A DNA stretch of 64,000 bases from Marsupella aquatica (lineage: Eukaryota > Marchantiophyta). Where the stretch lies: contig OZ316896.1 of the NCBI GenBank assembly GCA_973895155.1, positions 14,384,001-14,448,000 on the forward strand, given 5' to 3'. Below, in pieces: positions 1 to 10,464 of the stretch; the first letter of the stretch is position 1; the number at the start of each line of letters is the position of its first letter. The notes under the pieces were generated by a model. That model ran no database searches, was not told the origin of the DNA, and saw only the letters and a list, made by a program, of their open reading frames with translations. The position numbers were made by a program, and so were the translations under genes.

Positions 1-207
1 AGCGTCAAACTCTTATGTATATTTGGAAACTCATAGTTGACCAATGTTAGAAGTTTCCACTTCGGGAAACAAGAGGACAGATATCCACAAGTAATTGGTT
101 GTGTTTCAATTTTCATTAGTCCTGTTGGATTCCAATGAATCGTTTGCATGTGTTCTAGAAGAAATTAGCTCGAACAGCTGCAAGTGTAGGGGGTCAGAAT
201 GCTCTGA

Positions 208-2169
208 AAGTGGTTTCTCGACTTTGTTCAGGGTAGGACTATACCTCAGAATTCAAGAGCAAGCATTTCGAGGAACGTCTGCCATACGAATGTAACTAGT
301 TACGAGGGGGGAGGGGGAGAGACCCAGCAGCTTCTAGGCCTCTATGACTGGAGAAGGGCGGAACCTCAACCCGATGAGGAGGAGGTTCCCACACATTTGA
401 ACAAAAGAACATGCGGGCACTTTCTGGTCACATCCACAGACAAGTTGTCTGCCAAATATACAGAAATTGTACGGGATCATAATGACGTCGGCGCAATTCA
501 GGGGAACCGGCCTGTCCCTGACCAAGGGCTTCTGTACTACTTCGAGATCTCGCTGAAAGATCGAGGTGAGAAGGGATATATTGCCATTGGGTTCACCGAT
601 GAGAACTTCAACGTGAGTCGGCAGCCAGGATGGGAGCCGAACAGTTATGGATACCACGGGGATGATGGAATGCTCTACCACGGGGCGGGTAGGGGGGAGA
701 AATTTGGTCCTACTTTCACCACAGGCGACACTGTTGGTGCCGGCATCAACTATGCTGCGCAGGAGTTGTTTTTCACGAAGAACGGCAAGCTAGTTGGCAC
801 AACATTCAACGACATGAAGGGGCCAGTATATCCCACTGTGGGTATGCACAGTCGGAACGAAGAGGTGGAGGTGAATTTTGGCCAGAAGCCCTTCACATTT
901 GATGTGGCTGGTCTAGTTCAGGAGGAGCAGGAACGTATCCAGAGCTCTATGTTACGATTCAACGACGAACTCAAATTCAAGAAGCAAAAAGTTCCCACAC
1001 ATTTCAACACCAGCACATGCAGGCCCTTTGTGGTCACATCCACAGACAAGTTGTCTGCCAAATATACAAAAATTATACGGGATCATGTCAAAGACGTAGG
1101 CGCAATTCAGGGGAACCTGCCTGTCCCTGACCAAGGGCTTCTGTACTACTTCGAGATCTCGCTGAAAGATCGAGGTGAGAAGGGATATATAGCCATTGGA
1201 TTCACCGATGAGAACTTCAACATGTGTCGGCAGCCAGGATGGGAGCCGAACAGTTATGGATACCACGGAGATGATGGAATGCTCTACCACGGGGCAGGTA
1301 TTAGGGACAAATTTGGTCCTACTTTCACCACAGGCGACACTGTAGGTGCTGGCATCAACTATGCTGCGCAGGAGTTGTTTTTCACGAAGAATGGCAAGCT
1401 AGTGGGCACCACATTGAACGATACGAAGGGGCCATTGTATCCCACTGTGGGTATGCACAGTCAAAACGAAGAGGTAGAGGTGAATTTTGGCCAGAAGCCC
1501 TTCATATTTGATGTGGCTGGTTTAATCCAGGAGGAGCAGGAACGTATCCATAGCTCTATGTTACGAATCAACAACGATCTTGAACTCAAGAAGCAAAAAG
1601 TTCCCACACATTTCCACACAAGAACATGCGGGCACTTTCTGATCACATCCACAGACAAGTTGTCTGCCAAATATACAGAAATTGTACAGGATCATGACGT
1701 CGGCGCAATTCAGGGGAACCTGCCTGTCCCTGACCAAGGGCTTCTGTACTACTTCGAGATCTCGCTGAAAGATCGAGGTGAGAAGGGATCTATAGCCATT
1801 GGATTCACCGATGAGAACTTCAACATGTGTCGGCAGCCAGGATGGGAGCCGAACAGTTATGGATACCACGGAGATGATGGAATGCTCTACCACGGGGCAG
1901 GTATTAGGGACAAATTTGGTCCTACTTTCACCACAGGCGACACTGTTGGTGCTGGCATCAATTATGCTGCGCATGAGTTGTTTTTCACGAAGAATGGCAA
2001 GCTAGTCGGCACAACATTCAACGACACAAAGGGGCCATTATATCCCACTGTGGGTATGCACAGTCGAAACGAAGAGGTGGAGGTGAATTTTGGCCAGAAG
2101 CCCTTCATGTTTGAGGTGGATGCTCTCATTCAGGGCCTCCAGAGGCCATTGGAAAGTGATCATGATTGA
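208..2169 (+). CDS. Triple tandem SPRY-domain protein, RanBPM-derived, 5' end incomplete
   Basis: One open frame carries three near-identical SPRY units. The repeated start (VPTHF/VPTHL) falls at about 385, 991 and 1600, a period of 606-609 bp. Each unit has the core seen in the full RanBPM-like gene at 22499 (GAIQGN, YYFEI, IAIGFTDENF, PGWEPNSYGYHGDDG, TGDTVGAGINYA, ELFFTKNGKLVG, YPTVGMHS). Units are joined by a charged linker (QEEQERI...LKKQK). The last unit ends 19 codons after its core, where the full gene continues into LisH. SPRY domains bind protein ligands; RanBPM proteins are scaffolds of GID/CTLH ubiquitin-ligase-type complexes, so a SPRY-only product could compete for ligands (inference). 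The frame is open from 208, but I see no in-frame ATG before the one inside unit 1 (about 669). Either an upstream exon supplies the start (an AG acceptor-like site lies near 299) or this is a 5'-truncated pseudogene. Domain assignment is secure; functionality is not. Confidence 0.75.
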   Translation, partial: KWFLDFVQGRTIPQNSRASISRNVCHTNVTSYEGGGGETQQLLGLYDWRRAEPQPDEEEVPTHLNKRTCGHFLVTSTDKLSAKYTEIVRDHNDVGAIQGNRPVPDQGLLYYFEISLKDRGEKGYIAIGFTDENFNVSRQPGWEPNSYGYHGDDGMLYHGAGRGEKFGPTFTTGDTVGAGINYAAQELFFTKNGKLVGTTFNDMKGPVYPTVGMHSRNEEVEVNFGQKPFTFDVAGLVQEEQERIQSSMLRFNDELKFKKQKVPTHFNTSTCRPFVVTSTDKLSAKYTKIIRDHVKDVGAIQGNLPVPDQGLLYYFEISLKDRGEKGYIAIGFTDENFNMCRQPGWEPNSYGYHGDDGMLYHGAGIRDKFGPTFTTGDTVGAGINYAAQELFFTKNGKLVGTTLNDTKGPLYPTVGMHSQNEEVEVNFGQKPFIFDVAGLIQEEQERIHSSMLRINNDLELKKQKVPTHFHTRTCGHFLITSTDKLSAKYTEIVQDHDVGAIQGNLPVPDQGLLYYFEISLKDRGEKGSIAIGFTDENFNMCRQPGWEPNSYGYHGDDGMLYHGAGIRDKFGPTFTTGDTVGAGINYAAHELFFTKNGKLVGTTFNDTKGPLYPTVGMHSRNEEVEVNFGQKPFMFEVDALIQGLQRPLESDHD

Positions 2170-2290
2170 AAGTACAATTTCCCGTGAAAACCCAAAAAGC
2201 GAGATCTCGAAGGAAGAAGGCGTGGACATGAACCAGCAAACATAATTACATCTCTGTATGTATCTACACTCCAATTCGAGATCAAACTAC
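307..2290 (+). repeat. SPRY paralogue copy 1 with 3' tail shared only with copy 2
   Basis: Similarity to the other two SPRY genes starts in the G-rich codons near 307 and runs on past the stop. After the stop, a stretch near 2200-2290 (GAGATCTCGAAGGAAGAAGG..., then a GGACATGAACCAGCAAACAT block) matches the sequence right after the stop of copy 2 (7770-7855). The full gene at 22499 lacks it. Copies 1 and 2 therefore descend from a common SPRY-only ancestor. Confidence 0.7.
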
Positions 2291-3579
2291 TTCGTCGACC
2301 CCGTAGCAATTTTTTTGTATAGGGTTCATTTGATTGAGCTACGTCTACCGAAATGGAAAGCCTTGGGCACGAAAGGGTTATGTCAAACAACCAACGGACA
2401 GACACCTCATGAGTCTAATAACAAATCTTATAAACGAGACTAAAGGTGTCGTTCTCTCAGGTCGAGTAATTTCTGAAGCTGATCTTCTTACTACTATAAC
2501 AAGAGTCGCACCAAAAATGGTGGATAGCCCAGTTTACAAACTCACTTTTGGAGGGAACATTCTCTCACCATTGGATTTATGCTAACATTCTCTGACCATT
2601 GTATTTATATTTTCTTTTATCTAGGCCTTTCATTATTCAAAAAACAATCTCCCCTAAACCAAAGGAGACAAAACAAAATATTTTGGTATGGCACAAAGAT
2701 TCTCTAGGGAGATATGGGATACTATTCCATGTGAGTACCATGTGTTGTCTTTGGAATAGGGGCACTTGGGACACCATTGTGATTTTCTTCCCACCCTCGA
2801 CGGCTTTTCTCTCCTCAAGATCTTTTCTCACCCGGCTCACGGTGCCTCACTTGCCATTATTGAAACTGTATAAGTACTCTGGGTGACCCGTAGTACTCAC
2901 TTCCAAAATGCTAATGTCGCATCTGTAGACGCGCGCCCTTTTGCAGCCCTCCGATTGGGAGCTCAATTATTTTTGTCCGTTCATCAAATGAGTCGATCTA
3001 TGGTTCAAAATTCAAATCTTTTTGAGATCTACGTCTCAGAAAAACCAGATTATTGGATGATGAAAATGAGGGAGAAAATTGATAAAAACAGTCCAAACAA
3101 TCTCATTGTTGGAGACCAAAAATTTGAATGTTCAATTTTTGGGCAGGTCGGGCAGCGACAAGTATTCCAATGGACTTCCCGTTGAGAAGTTATTGTCGTC
3201 CGTTTGGCGTTTCCCTTTAGTATTGCAACCATCGCGGCTCACGCCTTGGGCTCACCCTTGGCCCCCACGGAGACAACACTCCCCTCATGTAGGCTTCTGG
3301 AGACCTGTCACCCCCGGACCAACTTTGGTACTCTATATTTTGCCCTCAACTTGGATTCCAACCCGATCGCATGGGCATGCAACTAACTTGCTATGCCCAT
3401 AACTTTCTAGTTACATGTCCGTCAACGAAGTGCCTTAGCCCGTTGTGATTGGGCCGACACGGTGCTCATCCCCGGGCACTCAGATCCCGTTGCCAATCAC
3501 GGGTCCCTAACGGCTCCACATGTGCCACACCGTATCTCATGCACCAAACATCCGATGCGCATGAAGTAAACTTCTTTGG
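2291..3579. other. Gene-free interval
   Basis: I see no supported gene here. Short open frames lack domains and change frame often. No array or terminal repeat was found before the LTR-like block that follows. Confidence 0.5.
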
Positions 3580-3890
3580 CCTTGGGCCCAAGAGGACCTC
3601 TCACTCAAGCCCTCGCACAGAACTCAAAGTCCGTTCGAGGGTCCAAACAGTCCACCATGAGCTTGGCCCTTTCCATGACCTGACCAACTCCCATAGCTAG
3701 GCTAAGTCCTTTGTGCACGTCACCAGCACCTTTGTTAATTAGTTCAACGCTTCATTGCCCACTAGTCTCCCTTGAGTGAGAGGTCCTCTTGGGCCCAAGG
3801 CAGGAACGACCATCCGGTGGAGGCCTGGACCATAGAGGAGCTCGGCATTGGAGTCAGCGACGCCGGAGCTAAGTGTTAGGGTAGTCAAGT
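3580..3890 (+). mobile_element. Partial LTR, same family as the 35.5 kb LTR
   Basis: This block matches 35511-35840 in the same order: CAAGAGGA, CTCAAGCCCTC, a GTCCACC-GAGC stretch, GTCACCAGC, CCCACTAGTCTC, TGGACCATAGAGGAGCTC and AAGTGTTA-GGTAGT. It looks like the 5' portion of an LTR with no internal element beside it. A 30-bp perfect inverted repeat (3580-3609 and 3771-3800) lies within it; the right arm replaces sequence found in the 35 kb copy, so this copy has been rearranged. Confidence 0.6.
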
Positions 3891-5679
3891 TTTGTGACTC
3901 AATGGGACACTTTCCATACTAAGTGCAAATCGTCTTGATTTTCCTTTCCTATTTCTGATTGTTTGCATGTGAATCTACTTTTGCGTGGAACTTGTGAACA
4001 ATTGGATCAACATACTGTTCATACTAGCCAAACAAATGATAGACCTTGGCATGGCTACTCAATGGCACACAGACAGGCACAATTCTATTGAATTGGATGT
4101 CAAAATCCCTTGCACTGCATTGGGCACTTCCCCGGGCACTTCAATATCTCATTGTCTCTCGAGACAACACGGCCCCCTAGCTATTCATCTTGATCCTAGA
4201 TTGTCAATTCCAATGCTAACAGGAGGAGATAGCTTTGTGCTTTAAACTTTCTGGCCAGGTAGGTACTGCAATGTCATTGCTACATTACTTTTCCATCTTT
4301 CTCCGCTTCAACTCACAAAAATAGGCCTGGGTGCCTCTATAAATCAATCCTGAAAGCAAGAAACAACGGTTCTCTTCTCAATATTGAAGAGATTACTTAT
4401 TAAATCAGTACTAGTTTAGAAAACATTCCCCTGTGGCCCTGTTGTTATGGTTTCAACGTACACTTGACTTTGTTGGCCTACTATATAATTATTCATTCAA
4501 CAAGTTTACACTCCTGTTTGTCATTGACATTATGAACATAAATGATCCAGACAGACAGTTCCAAAAAGTTCTCCTGGCGCTGTCATTTCAGAAATTCCAA
4601 GCAAGACCTTGCATTTTTTAAACCACCCTAAAAGCTCAGCGAGATTGATAATCACAAAAGTAGAACTGGGTTGAATTCTTGTCTTCCAAAATCTAAGAGA
4701 GCTTGCTCTTCACTGCCGTCACTTAGAGATGTAAGGAGCTATTTACTCCCATTTTCTTGGGAGATGTCACTTAGAGATGTTTGAGCATACTGTTCACTAC
4801 AGCTGAAAAGAGGTGTTTGAACAGTATGCTCAAAGCGCAATTTGCATCTTGATCGTAACCCGTCTGACACCTTCCAGTGGCTGCCTCTTCCGTTGTTGTA
4901 GAATCCGTGGTTAAGGAAGCGCCAAAGAAAGAACCTGACCTTTGGTATGCTCCATCCTCCTCATATTTTCTTCCTTCTGCTGAGCCAACCATCGGATTTG
5001 CTAAGCTGGCCCCGGCGTCTGTTGAGCTTGGTGACGTCTTGCATCATGGGAAGAGAGCAGTTTACCCAAGTGTGGAGTGTGCAGTAAGTGAGCAATGACT
5101 GTATAGTGCAGGCTAGGGCCATCTTCCCAAGGCCGCTTGCATTCATACAAATAATGCCAACTATACAACACCGTCAGAAGTAAACCTTGGCTAAAGTAAA
5201 TACAAGTGAAGTGACACAAATTGTTGAGGTACACTAAAAATGACCCAGAATTTGTTTTAAACAACATTGTTTGCCCTACAGTGACCATGGATATTTGGTC
5301 ACTTTTCGAGTTAACAAAGAGCTCTCTAGTTACGCGAATCAACTCCCTCGATCAGACAGGAAGTTTTCTTGTTTGGAAATCTTGGTGACTTAGGGTGAAG
5401 CACCTCCAAGAGGCCCTCTTGCAGTTGAATCCATATTCTAAACGTGAATTGAACTTGAGTTTGTATGTTAACTCACCTGAATTTGAGTGAATATGAGGAT
5501 TGAGTCACCCGGGATTGTCCACTTGCCAGAAGCTCAGTTGTCAACTGGACAGCCCTTTCCCCTCTATTTAAATGCAAGACTCCATAAGTGCAAATCCTGG
5601 ACAAGTCAAGGTGTCCTGTTCTTCACTTTTACTTTGCATGGAGTTTGCACCCTCTTAAAGTGCAAGAGGGCCTGGAATA
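3891..5679. other. Gene-free interval with AAGTGCAAA-type motifs near its end
   Basis: No supported gene. From about 5560 a short motif (AAGTGCAAA and its complement TTTGCACTT) begins to recur. It continues into the duplicated block at 5680. Confidence 0.45.
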
Positions 5680-5976
5680 TTTTTGCTAACAATGACTACA
5701 TAAGTGCAAAGCCCTCAATAAGTGTACATTTGCATTTATTGATAAGTGCATGCCCTTTTTTAGTAGAGTAAAAAATACACCTATAGCGTAGGACACCAAA
5801 TTCACGGCAGGGTGTCAGGGAGTGTGATACACGTCACAAGACTGCTCAATCAAACAAAGTGACGTAAATCATGCCCACTCTCCAACAAGTGCAAATTTTT
5901 GGGGTTTGCACTTATCAAGTAGTCAAAACCTGCTCTCTCCTCTCTTCCGCGCTATGGTGTTGTGCTTTCTTCTCGT

Positions 5977-6184
5977 CTCTTGGTGTTCACGTTTGGCGAA
6001 GAAGGAGTTTTCCCGATTCTAGTTTGTGCGTGATTTTTGCCGATGAGAGCGTTTCTGCCTTCGTCGGTAGATCTCCTGGTCTCTTGGTGTTCACGTTTGG
6101 CGAAGAAGGAGTTCTCCCGATTCTAGTTTGTGCGTGATTTTTGCCGATGAGAGCGTTTCTGCCTTCGTCGGTAGATCTCCTGGT
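5977..6184 (+). repeat. 104-bp tandem duplication in the leader
   Basis: Two consecutive copies (5977-6080 and 6081-6184) both start CTCTTGGTGTTCACGTTTGG and end in TAGATCTCCTGGT. They differ at only one or two positions, so the duplication is recent. Block B at 21.5 kb has the unit once. Confidence 0.85.
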
Positions 6185-7108
6185 TTTGTAGTCCTTTCGA
6201 CCTTTCGCCGCAGCGGATTAGAAGGTCTGAGATATCGTTGTCCCTCGGTGGCTCCACGACTGTTCTCCGGATTCTGTGTATTTATTTTCTGGTGGTGCAT
6301 CTCCTCTGTTCGCTTTGCGTCTCCAGTCTCGTCCGCTCAGGTTTCTTTCTCTTCCCTTCTTTTTCTTCCTACTTCTTCCTTCCTTCCTTCGGCTCTTGTT
6401 GTCCACGTTTCTCCGTTGGGAAGTCGACCTACGGATTCTGTGTTGGCCGAGTTAATGTGCGAATTGAGACAGAAAGGATGGCCGATGATGTGATGCGGTA
6501 GCGAGACGCAGGCCAGGGCAGGATAGATAGGGTGGGTAGGACAGAAATGGATAGGATAGGACAGGACAGGACAGCAGAGGAGAGGAAAACTGTAGGCCCG
6601 TGTGCTGTTCCATTCCATGCTACCACAATTTGCGCTGCTTTTCAGAGAAGAAAAGAACCTGCCTGGTGAGTGCCTGTAACATGACTGGTGGTGGGCTAGG
6701 GTATTTGTCGACTATACTTGTCGTGGCCAAGGACGCCTGCTGCGGGTTCCAATTTGACTCCAATTTCGAGAAGCAAGCTTGGTGCTTGCACCGATATAGC
6801 AGAAATTATTAGGGTGCTGTCGATATGTTCAACTCTAACCCAGACCGTTCTACCTTTGTCTAGAATACCTCACTGAGTGATTTTGAAAATTTGATGTACT
6901 AGCAGCGCAACCCTTTTCGTTTCGGTGATCTCGCACGGTGGTTACGCTGTTGAGCACAGGTGCTGGAAACCGTAAAAAACCCGGCGTTCTCGGGCCGCTT
7001 TGCTCCCATCCGTAGAGCTCGAGATCATGATCTAGGGGATTATTGATTCGGCGGGCGCGGCTTGACAACCTCAGCCTCCTACAGTAGCTGTTTGGCATTT
7101 GCAATAAC

Positions 7109-7765
7109 ATGGGGGGAGACCAGGTGGTTTCTTCCACGATTGCAGGGGGAGGGGGAGGGGGAGGGACGCAGCAGCTTCTAGGCCTCTCTGACTGGAGAAG
7201 GGCGGAACATAAACCCGAGGAGGAGGAGGTTCCCACACATTTGAATTCGAGCACAAGCGGGCTCTCTGTGGTCATATCTACAGACAAGCTCTCGGCAAAA
7301 TACAGCGGGCGTGCAAAGCATGGCAATGATATCGGCGCAATTCAAGGGAACCGGCCTGCCCCTCACCAAAGTCGTCTGTACTACTTCGAGATCACGCTGA
7401 AAGATCGAGGTCTGAGGGGATGTATTGCCATTGGGTTCACCGATGAGAACTTCAAAATGAGTCGGCAGCCAGGATGGGAGCCGAACAGTTATGGATACCA
7501 CGGAGATGATGGACTGCTGTACCACGGGGCGGGTAGGGGGGAGAAATTTGGTCCTACTTTCACCACAGGTGACACTGTAGGTGCTGGCATCAACTATGCT
7601 GCGCAGGAGTTGTTTTTCACGAAGAATGGCAAGCTAGTGGGCACCACATTGAACGATACGAAGGGGCCATTGTATCCCACTGTGGGTATGCACAGTCAAA
7701 ACGAAGAGGTAGAGGTGAATTTCGGCCAGGAACCCTTCATATTTGAAGTGGATGCTCTCGTTTAA
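7109..7765 (+). CDS. Single-SPRY RanBPM-like protein lacking LisH/CTLH/CRA
   Basis: The 218-residue frame starts at an ATG in the same context as the full gene at 22499 (AACATGGGGGGAG). It has the same Gly-rich N-terminus (residues about 13-19), the QQLLGL-DWRRAE motif and the EEEEVPTH lead-in, then one complete SPRY domain (about 58-212). It stops at EVDALV, the point where the full gene goes on to a charged linker and LisH. With no LisH, CTLH or CRA it cannot assemble as a normal RanBPM subunit. A free SPRY decoy or a decaying gene are both possible. The frame is intact and the whole TC-rich leader was copied with it, so expression is plausible. The 3' flank is the tail shared with the triple-SPRY gene. 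Confidence 0.75.
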   Translation: MGGDQVVSSTIAGGGGGGGTQQLLGLSDWRRAEHKPEEEEVPTHLNSSTSGLSVVISTDKLSAKYSGRAKHGNDIGAIQGNRPAPHQSRLYYFEITLKDRGLRGCIAIGFTDENFKMSRQPGWEPNSYGYHGDDGLLYHGAGRGEKFGPTFTTGDTVGAGINYAAQELFFTKNGKLVGTTLNDTKGPLYPTVGMHSQNEEVEVNFGQEPFIFEVDALV

Positions 7766-7854
7766 GCTCGAAACGTGAGATCTCGAAGGAAAAAGGATTG
7801 GACATGAATCATCAAACATAAGTACATCTGTATATCTATGTATACTACGAGTCG

Positions 7855-8040
7855 AGACCCAACTCAACTGGGTTTTGCTTACTGGGTACACTATATACCC
7901 AGTAGTACATTAAATACCCAGTCATTCTACATCCAACTATCTTAACCCAACTGGGTTTTGGCTTACTGGGTCCAACTATCTTAACCCAACTGGGTTTTGG
8001 CTTACTGGGTACACTTACTGGGTACATTAAATACCCTGTA
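7855..8040. repeat. Short tandem repeats built on AACTGGGTTTTG / TTACTGGGTA
   Basis: Two consecutive 39-bp units (from 7932 and 7971) contain CTTAACCCAACTGGGTTTTG. Partial versions flank them on both sides, for example at 7862 and 8009. The block lies just downstream of the single-SPRY gene. Confidence 0.7.
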
Positions 8041-10464
8041 TGTTAGGGACCAACTGAAAAGCACCCCCTCCCCAACCCTGATGGGATAATCTTCCCTAAA
8101 CAGCAGATTTGACAGCTGTAGATTAAGATCTTGAAACTCCAATTGCCAACTTAATAAGGAGTCAACTACTTGATAATCTCTCTCTCAGGGGCCTCACTCT
8201 AAATGGGTGTCTCGTAACCCTTTTTTAGTTATTAAACATACCAAAAAAATTGAAGAGTAAATCTATCCTTATATTTTTGAAATATTCTATAAAAAAATTC
8301 AAAATTCATTTCTAAACTCTTATCTTTTCTTATAATTCTCAAAATTGTACTTTAAAAATCTTATGTTCTTCTACATAAATTTAAAAGTATTCTTTTCAAT
8401 CCAATAAACAAACTCTCTATACTTATTTTTTGTGTGATGGATAAAAAGGAAATAAGTGAGAACCCTAGGATATCTCTATAATCTCTCCCATATATAGATC
8501 CAAATCCAACAGCCAACCTAATAAGGTGTCAACTAATGTATAATCTCTCTAGAATAATCTCTTCCATATATAGATCCTGGAACCAAAAAACTCTGTTCCT
8601 GAAATCCAGATAGAGTTATAGTGAGTGGGTTAGACTTGAGTCTACACCAAGAATTTTACCTTCCAATTCTTATGACTCCATTTTCGAGTCAAATTGTGTG
8701 TGGATAAGGCGCTAATTGATCAACAGCAGATGCTTATTAATCAATTACCCGACCCAAGCCTAGTTTTAGGCGGTTGAGAAGCTCGTCATATGACGCGCAG
8801 TGAAATGCCTGGTATAGGGGACTGGGGTAGCTAGCCCAATGAGCCAGTCCCCGGACTAATTCGGCAGTTAGGTAGTGCCCTCGCTTTGGTACAAAAGGTC
8901 CGAAGGCACAGTCCGAACTGCGTTCTATACCATGTCCCATTAGCCCACACGTTCAAAATGGCCTTGCACGAACTGTAGGCAACACCAGTGAGGGTCCACT
9001 TCAGTCATCTGGACAGAGGTGGACGTCAGAGAGCCCGTAGTACTCGCCTACCTGAAGGGTGAAAACTTGAAAAATATTTTTTCTTTTCCTACTTGGCACA
9101 AGGGGCTTTCTATAATCCCCCAATTGACAAACCCCCCAAATCTTTTCTTGAAATATCGTAATGTAACAAAGTGAAACACCTGTTTTCGCTCTTGTTCAAT
9201 CCGTTGGTTAATATATACATAGATTGGCAATTATTCCAGCCTATCGCAAATAGTGAATGGGTTGGACCTGACTTTCTAGATTTTCCTACTGGGTTTGGTC
9301 AACACCCAGTTACAATAGATGCTCTTAGGGAATCAAGCTAGGTATAGAGTTGGAGTCTAGGCTGCTCTTAGGGAAGCTAGAGTTGGAGTCTAGGCTGAAC
9401 AGAGTAAAGCTTGAAGCCTCTAGACCGTGACTGTAGGGCCCTACCAAAGCAAATGTGCGTGTAAAGAAGATATATATAAACATTTACAACTATAATAAGG
9501 GATCCTGCCTTTCTTCATCCTTCATCCCAATACAAAAAAGCTCTTGGGCGGGAAAGATCCATAGCTGTCGAATTTGATTAGCTATTTTCCCTGATCATTG
9601 ATGAAAAAAATGTGCACCTTTGACACATATGTGCTTCCTGCTGCCCCATAAATGCCCCGGCCCGACTCCCTATGGGCGGCCCTCCTTGCACAATGCAACG
9701 CACTGGCATAGGGCTCGTGATGGTATATTATGTATGACATGAATAAATGAGTATTATTTTTGTCATTTCTCCATTCCCTATTCAAAGAATGGGAAGAGGG
9801 AATAAATTTTATTACATTTTATTATCCTCTCCTCTACTCACCTTCAAAGAAAGATAGTTGGGGAGGGTACCCTCCATTGAAAGCCACACTTTCGAGCCTA
9901 GTATACTCTAGACTGAAACCTCTAACTGCAACTAGTATCCACAAGTGTTGGGGTGAGGCAAGAGGTGGGGAAGTACCTTGGGCCTAAGCAAAGCTCAGGC
10001 ATTCAGGCTAGTTAATACTATAATTTGCAATCCAAATTGACCAATCATGACCTATTTGGTAGCTCAGGTGAAGCCAGAGGCCGTGAGTGATTTCTCTGGT
10101 ACCAAAAAAATTTGATCAGGTCTCTTCATCTGTTACATAACCAACCTTCCTCAAAGTTACTACAAAAAAAATTTGAATTGCTAGCTTTCCAAAAAGTGTT
10201 TAATGTATTTTTCACATAATGATTATATTTGGGGACATGTAAATCACTCAAACCCATAAACTGCCGAAACAAACTTTTAAAGTTCTCCTCACATGTCATG
10301 TTTCTAGTTGACAACTTTTTAGCTTGTAGTAATTGTGAATAAGGTTCAAAAACATGGTGGGCCTTTCATGTATTTCTCACACATATAAGGACTTCATTTA
10401 GTGACACTGTGAATAAGTTTCAAAAACGTGGGACTCCGTGGGTCTTTCATGTATTTCTCACATA
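8041..10464. other. Gene-free, AT-rich interval with a GC-richer island
   Basis: No gene is supported. Within it, 8737-9055 is visibly richer in GC than its flanks. At 9321 and 9363 a 42-bp tandem duplication (GCTCTTAGGGAA...GTCTAGGCT) is visible. Confidence 0.45.

Larger units (their letters stand above)
5680..7830 (+). repeat. Segmental duplicate block A (leader plus SPRY gene)
   Basis: This block is collinear with 21030-23150. Shared landmarks are the GCATTTATTG-TAAGTGCATGCC motif, the CTCTTCCGCGCTATGGTGT block (5942 and 21518), the long TC-rich leader, the GGATAGGACAGGACAGG tract, the CTTTTCAGAGAAGAA block, and the start codon context GCAATAACATGGGG. Similarity ends inside the SPRY coding region, where this copy turns to a stop and a different 3' tail. 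Confidence 0.8.

Noticed and set aside
334-681. Minus-strand frame opposite the first SPRY unit, repeated opposite the others (952-1290, 1561-1974, 7178-7525, 22682-22915)
   Set aside because: It recurs only because the SPRY DNA recurs. Its protein has no domain and the sense strand fully explains the conservation.
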